DNA from: Planctomycetales bacterium
Lineage (GTDB): Bacteria > Planctomycetota > Phycisphaerae > SM23-33
DNA length: 5,079 nucleotides
Direction of reading: 5' to 3'
Assembly (NCBI GenBank): GCA_030631085.1
Contig: DAOVLV010000185.1
Coordinates: forward strand, 1 to 5,079
Positions 1 to 2,971 of this stretch are shown piece after piece. The notes below the pieces were generated by a model. It had not been told where the DNA came from and made no database searches. It saw only the letters and a program-made list of their open reading frames with translations. The first letter of the stretch is position 1; each line of letters starts with the position of its first letter. The position numbers were made by a program, and so were the translations under genes.

Positions 1-1
1 C

Positions 2-823
2 GTTTGGGAATCCGGCGCTGACGGCGAAATCGGCGAGGTGAAGCATCCGCCTCTGGCCGATTGGTCGGCTTTAGACAGCCTGACGCCGCCATGGGAAATA
101 CTCCGGAAAGCCGACTGGGACGCGGTCAATCACGCACAGGAAAAAAATCTGGCTGGTGAGCAGAAGTTCATGCTCACCGGCACCGGCATCAGACCGTTCA
201 CGACTGTCAGGCCGTTCGAGAGGATGCAATTTCTCCGTGGGGCGGAAAAACTTTACCTCGACCTGGGATACGGTTCATCCGAAGTCTTCCGTCTGCGCGA
301 CATGCTGCACGAATTTTACATCGAAGAATTAAAAGGCTGGTTGAAGACCGACTGCGACGGAATATGTTTCATGGACGACTGGGGTTCGCAGACTTCGCTG
401 CTGATCAGCCCGGCGATGTGGCGGGATTTGTTCAAACCGTTGTACAAGGACTACTGCGACATAATCCATTCGGCAGGCAAGAAAGTTTTCTTCCACTGCG
501 ACGGACACATACTCGATCTCTTCGAGGAGTTCATAGACCTTGGTATTGACGCGATTAATAGCCAGTTGTTCTGCATGGACATCGAGGAGATAGGGCGGAT
601 TTGCAAGGGGCGGATTACTCTATGGGGCGAGATAGACCGTCAGTACGTTTTGTCCTCTGGCTCGGTTCAGGACGTTTTCAAGGCCGTTGGCAGGGTCCGC
701 CGGGCGATCGACGACGGCGCCGGCGGCGTAATCGCGCAATGTGAATGGGGAACTCGTAATCCCTCGGAAAATATCCGTGCGGTATTCGAGGCCTGGGACG
801 CGCCTGTAGAGCAACTACCGTAA
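2..823 (+). CDS. Uroporphyrinogen decarboxylase (URO-D) superfamily protein, 5'-truncated by window
   Basis: This is the C-terminal part of a URO-D-fold protein, the superfamily of HemE and of corrinoid-dependent methyltransferases such as MtaA and CmuA. The frame is open from base 2. A GTG at 38 is possible, but the codons before it read VWESGADGEIGE and run straight into EVKHPPLADW, a stretch typical of the middle of these proteins, so the real start is upstream. Visible signatures are MDDWGSQ (from 371), the ISPAMWRDLFKPLYKDY helix after it, the barrel strand FFHCDGHI (from 491), LWGEID, and a late CEWG (from 740). The MtaA/CmuA zinc site uses H-x-C plus a later Cys; here the motif is H-C-D, so the middle ligand is altered. 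HemE itself is unlikely. Substrate unknown; a methyltransferase-like or catabolic role is an inference. The gene ends at TAA 821-823, 22 bases before a new promoter, and I see no terminator after it. Confidence 0.85.
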   Translation, partial: VWESGADGEIGEVKHPPLADWSALDSLTPPWEILRKADWDAVNHAQEKNLAGEQKFMLTGTGIRPFTTVRPFERMQFLRGAEKLYLDLGYGSSEVFRLRDMLHEFYIEELKGWLKTDCDGICFMDDWGSQTSLLISPAMWRDLFKPLYKDYCDIIHSAGKKVFFHCDGHILDLFEEFIDLGIDAINSQLFCMDIEEIGRICKGRITLWGEIDRQYVLSSGSVQDVFKAVGRVRRAIDDGAGGVIAQCEWGTRNPSENIRAVFEAWDAPVEQLP

Positions 824-844
824 TGGCTCTGCACAACTTATTTA

Positions 845-872
845 TTGACTCTTTCAACTGCGGCGATATAAT
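845..872 (+). promoter_or_regulatory. Sigma70-type promoter, near consensus
   Basis: TTGACT at 845-850 (one mismatch to TTGACA) and a perfect TATAAT at 867-872 are separated by 16 bases, with AT-rich sequence just upstream (cttatttat). Transcription should start near 879-881. It faces the structured RNA region and cimA. No other candidate this good was seen in the intergenic region. Seen directly; activity is inferred. Confidence 0.75.
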
Positions 873-878
873 TGATTA

Positions 879-888
879 GACAATTGTC
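879..888. promoter_or_regulatory. 10-bp perfect palindrome at the predicted transcription start
   Basis: GACAATTGTC is its own reverse complement and sits 7-16 bases after the -10 box. It overlaps a second inverted pair, AATTG (870-874) and CAATT (881-885). A repressor dimer bound here would block the promoter, so an operator is plausible. The short length and AT-rich context mean chance is also possible, and no regulator family is recognised. Confidence 0.3.
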
Positions 889-1000
889 CTGACTGGGCAT
901 GCAGGTTGTAGCGGAGCGAAAACTCGCTGCGGCGAGTGATAAGAGGATACGATGCGGACGCTTTGGGACGATATACCGGTTCTGGTCTTTCCCGCCAAAG

Positions 1001-1039
1001 ATGCAGAGCGCGTCCGCGCAGGCATTATTGCTATCGTAA
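1001..1039 (+). CDS. Possible leader peptide with a three-leucine run (tentative)
   Basis: ATG at 1001 opens a 12-codon frame, MQSASAQALLLS, ending at TAA 1037-1039. Three consecutive Leu codons (TTA TTG CTA, 1025-1033) lie just before the stop and inside a hairpin. The same frame is open back to an ATG at 899 (46 codons), so the start is uncertain. Neither ATG has a convincing Shine-Dalgarno sequence. A ribosome waiting at the Leu codons would cover 1012-1022, the strand needed to form the terminator, which is the geometry of classical amino-acid attenuation upstream of a branched-chain pathway gene. This is an inference; chance is a real alternative. Confidence 0.22.
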   Translation: MQSASAQALLLS

Positions 1040-1082
1040 TAGTACCCTGCGTGCCTTAGGGCAGGTGCGGCGGACTTTTTTT
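1012..1082 (+). terminator. Intrinsic terminator formed by a three-way-junction fold
   Basis: GTCCGC (1012-1017) pairs with GCGGAC (1070-1075), extended by GCA/TGC (1018-1020/1066-1068, one bulged G). Seven T residues (1076-1082) follow at once. Inside, two arms form without conflict: 1024-1031/1036-1043 and CCTGC/GCAGG (1046-1050/1061-1065). The 5' arm can instead pair with an upstream copy of GCGGAC at 954-959, so termination could be conditional. Confidence 0.5.
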
Positions 1083-1088
1083 GTCCCA

Positions 1089-1126
1089 GGCCCTGAGGCT
1101 TTGAAGGCTTCAGGGCCTTTTCTTTT
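1089..1126 (+). terminator. Strong Rho-independent terminator
   Basis: GGCCCTGAGGCT (1089-1100) and GGCTTCAGGGCC (1106-1117) form a 12-bp stem with two G-U pairs and a five-base loop TTGAA. TTTTCTTTT (1118-1126) follows. It starts 7 bases after the T run of the preceding terminator, so the two are in tandem. It would stop transcription from the 845 promoter before cimA unless antitermination occurs. Confidence 0.85.
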
Positions 1127-1127
1127 A

Positions 1128-1236
1128 CCACGAATTACACGAATTACACGAAAGTAAAAGAAGCAAAAGAGGTGGCCACGCAGATTGTCTCTTATTTGTT
1201 GTTTTAAAAAATTCGTGTAATTCGTGTAATTCGTGG
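1128..1236. repeat. 109-bp MITE-like inverted-repeat element
   Basis: The ends are perfect 25-bp inverted copies (1128-1152 and 1212-1236). Each holds two to three tandem copies of the 9-bp unit CACGAATTA or its complement (TTCGTGTAA). The 59-bp centre is itself roughly self-complementary (an A/G-rich left side against a T/C-rich right side) around GTGGCCAC (1172-1179 area). No ORF or transposase is present. From memory, ATTCGTGTAATTCGTG-type repeats are dispersed in planctomycete and other environmental genomes. It lies between the terminator at 1126 and cimA, and may form a hairpin in any read-through transcript. Confidence 0.8.
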
Positions 1237-1254
1237 ACAATATCTTTTCAATCC

Positions 1255-1259
1255 GGTGA
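1255..1259 (+). promoter_or_regulatory. Ribosome binding site of cimA
   Basis: GGTGA matches the right half of the AGGAGGTGA complement of the 16S rRNA tail and is 6 bases before the ATG at 1266. It supports that start codon. Confidence 0.6.
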
Positions 1260-1265
1260 AAAACC

Positions 1266-2855
1266 ATGAACGACAAAAAAACAAGAATAGAAATCTATGA
1301 CACGACGCTTCGGGACGGTGTGCAGGCTGAAGGGGTTTGGCTGTCGCTTGAGGACAAACTCCTGATAGTCGAGAAACTCGACACTCTGGGCGTTGATTAC
1401 ATCGAAGGCGGATACCCGCTGTCCAATCCGAAGGACGAGGCCTTCTTTGCCAAAGTCCGTAAGCGTCCGCCTGCCCGAGCGAAAATCGTAGCCTTCGGTA
1501 TGACTCGCCGAAAAGGCACACAAGCCGACGACGACAAAGGCATCAAGGCGCTGCTGGACAGCGAAGCGCCGGTCGTTACGATCGTCGGAAAGAGTTGGGG
1601 CCTGCACGTCGAGAAGGTCATTCGCGTCTCGCCGGCCGAAAATCTGAAGATGATCTCCGAGTCACTGGCGGCGATTGCCAAGGCGGGACGGGAGGTATTC
1701 TTCGATGCCGAACACTTTTTCGACGGATACCGCGCCGATTCCGAATATGCAATCAAGACTCTTGAATCCGCCGTTTCCGGTGGCGCGGTGCGGCTGGTGC
1801 TGTGCGATACCAACGGCGGATCGCTACCGGAGTTTATAGGCCAGGTTGTCGAAGACGTCCGGCAGAGATTTCCCGATGTCGTCATCGGTATCCACTGCCA
1901 CAACGACGCCGGTCTGGGCGTCGCCAATACGCTTTCAGCCGTGGCTGCGGGGGCAAGGCATGTGCAGGGGACGATTAACGGTATCGGCGAACGCTGCGGA
2001 AATACGGACCTGATGAGTATCGTCCCGAACCTCGTCTTCAAGTGCGGATATGAATGCCTGGCTACCGGTGCGATGCAGAGGCTGACCGAGGTCAGCCGAT
2101 ACTTCAGCGAGATCGCCAATCTTCCGCTCCAGGACAATCAGCCTTTTGTCGGACTATCAGCCTTTGCGCACAAGGGCGGAATGCACGTCCACGCCGTCCG
2201 CGCAAGCACCGTCACTTACGAACACATAGACCCCGCCAAGGTCGGAAATTCCCGGCGGATACTCATCAGCGAATTGGCCGGCGCTACCAGCGTCGCAATC
2301 AAAGCCGATAAAAAATTCAATATCGACCACGACAAAGACTTCCAGAGAAAGGTCATCCTCGCCGTTCAGGAAATGGAAAATCAGGGTTATCAGTTTGAGG
2401 CCGCAGAGGCGAGTTTCGACCTGGTGGTCCGAAAAATCCTCGGCGGAAAATGGTATCGCCGATTCTGGGAACTCGACCACTACCGTTGCGTGATTCTCCA
2501 AATCGGCCAGAATCCGACAAGCACAGAGGCCATCGTCAAACTGAATATCGACGGTAAACCCGTCCACACGGTCTCCGAAGGCGACGGCCCGGTCAACGCG
2601 CTCGACGGGGCGATCCGACAGGCCCTGCTGCCGCATTATCCGTCAATCGATAAATTGCAACTAATCGACTACAAGGTCCGAGTGGTCAACCCGAAGGCAG
2701 GAACCGCCGCCAAGGTTCGCGTGGTCATCGAGTTCCACGACGACGACTGCGGATACTTCGGAACCGTCGGCGTGAACGAAAATATCATCCAGGCGTCATG
2801 GAAAGCGCTGACCGAAGCGATAGAATACAAACTGCTGAACGAATCCGAAAAGTAA
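1266..2855 (+). CDS. cimA: (R)-citramalate synthase, LeuA/homocitrate synthase family
   Basis: The enzyme condenses pyruvate and acetyl-CoA to (R)-citramalate, the first step of the threonine-independent isoleucine route, in the cytosol. The 529 residues fit the family length. The N-terminal HMGL-like TIM barrel opens with YDTTLRDGVQAEG (11-23), where R16 and D17 are the expected catalytic and metal-binding residues. It continues with DTNGG (181-185), the metal motif HCHND (210-214) and NGIGERCGN (238-246), then FAHKGGMHVHA (300-310). The C-terminal third carries the LeuA-type regulatory domain (about 395-525) with GPVNALDGA (441-449), so feedback inhibition by a branched-chain amino acid is likely. 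Overall pattern matches the CimA branch (TIGR00977-like) rather than LeuA; substrate choice among citramalate and related 2-oxoacid condensations is inferred. Start supported by GGTGA at 1255-1259. No truncation seen. It is followed after 116 bases by valS. Confidence 0.93.
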   Translation: MNDKKTRIEIYDTTLRDGVQAEGVWLSLEDKLLIVEKLDTLGVDYIEGGYPLSNPKDEAFFAKVRKRPPARAKIVAFGMTRRKGTQADDDKGIKALLDSEAPVVTIVGKSWGLHVEKVIRVSPAENLKMISESLAAIAKAGREVFFDAEHFFDGYRADSEYAIKTLESAVSGGAVRLVLCDTNGGSLPEFIGQVVEDVRQRFPDVVIGIHCHNDAGLGVANTLSAVAAGARHVQGTINGIGERCGNTDLMSIVPNLVFKCGYECLATGAMQRLTEVSRYFSEIANLPLQDNQPFVGLSAFAHKGGMHVHAVRASTVTYEHIDPAKVGNSRRILISELAGATSVAIKADKKFNIDHDKDFQRKVILAVQEMENQGYQFEAAEASFDLVVRKILGGKWYRRFWELDHYRCVILQIGQNPTSTEAIVKLNIDGKPVHTVSEGDGPVNALDGAIRQALLPHYPSIDKLQLIDYKVRVVNPKAGTAAKVRVVIEFHDDDCGYFGTVGVNENIIQASWKALTEAIEYKLLNESEK

Positions 2856-2860
2856 TGCAG

Positions 2861-2951
2861 GTAGGCTGGGTCGAGCAACACGTAGTGTCCCTACGGGAAG
2901 CGAGGCCCACCTTGCTGGGCATTGAAAGGTGGGCCTACCGGCCTAGCCTAC
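2861..2951. repeat. 91-bp palindromic intergenic repeat between cimA and valS
   Basis: Outer arms GTAGGCT (2861-2867) and AGCCTAC (2945-2951) are inverted copies. Inside are a 5-bp hairpin CGTAG/CTACG (2881-2885/2891-2895) and an 11-bp perfect hairpin AGGCCCACCTT/AAGGTGGGCCT (2903-2913/2926-2936). The wording (GTAGGCTGGGTCGAGC, GAGGCCCACC) resembles a repeat family I remember from planctomycete genomes. It fills most of the 116-base gap. There is no T run, so it is not a typical intrinsic terminator, and cimA-valS read-through remains possible. Confidence 0.75.
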
Positions 2952-2971
2952 AAGATAAAAAAGAAGCGACA

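Larger units (their letters stand above)
880..1082 (+). ncRNA. Structured RNA: cimA leader/attenuator or stand-alone small RNA, about 200 nt
   Basis: This stretch runs from the predicted start of the 845-872 promoter to a T7 run. Fold A has a 10-bp closing stem 896-905/1046-1055 (one G-U). It encloses hairpin 922-927/932-937, a long arm 954-961/1010-1017 with inner CTTTGG/CCAAAG (961-966/995-1000), and hairpin 1024-1031/1036-1043 (two G-U). Fold B pairs 1012-1020 with 1066-1075 and closes right before the T run. The folds exclude each other because they share 1012-1017 and 1046-1050. I recognise no T-box, SAM, cobalamin, TPP, lysine or glycine motif, and no tmRNA, RNase P or SRP core. End-to-end pairing and size recall 6S RNA, but I cannot confirm that. 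The rest of the 824-1265 gap is covered by the separate terminator and repeat entries. Confidence 0.5.

Noticed and set aside
38..40. GTG as the true start of the first gene
   Set aside because: The frame is open upstream, the codons before it continue a typical URO-D-family stretch, and the remaining protein would lack the N-terminal part of the barrel.
1012..1075. tRNA gene suggested by the cloverleaf-like fold
   Set aside because: There is no T-loop GTTCRA motif, no proper anticodon arm, and the outer stem is followed directly by a T run.
880..1126. T-box leader for a branched-chain or synthetase gene
   Set aside because: The conserved T-box AGGGTGGNACCGCG sequence is not present anywhere in the leader.
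838..1131. 97-codon minus-strand ORF in the intergenic region
   Set aside because: It runs through the promoter, the structured RNA and both terminators, has no recognisable domain, and its open frame is easily due to GC-rich hairpin sequence.
936..1157. 73-codon plus-strand ORF
   Set aside because: It crosses two terminators and ends inside the 109-bp repeat. Its product is Arg-rich and without family likeness, so it reads like translated structured RNA.
1031..1276. Minus-strand ORF with NYTNYTN and RVIRVIRG peptides
   Set aside because: The peptides are simply the inverted-repeat element read in a coding frame.
1397..2137. 246-codon antisense ORF across cimA
   Set aside because: It is a shadow of a clearly conserved enzyme gene on the + strand, a usual effect of GC-biased third codon positions.
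2903..2936. Intrinsic terminator of cimA
   Set aside because: The 11-bp hairpin is followed by ACCGGCCTAGCC rather than a T run, and it belongs to a larger palindromic repeat.
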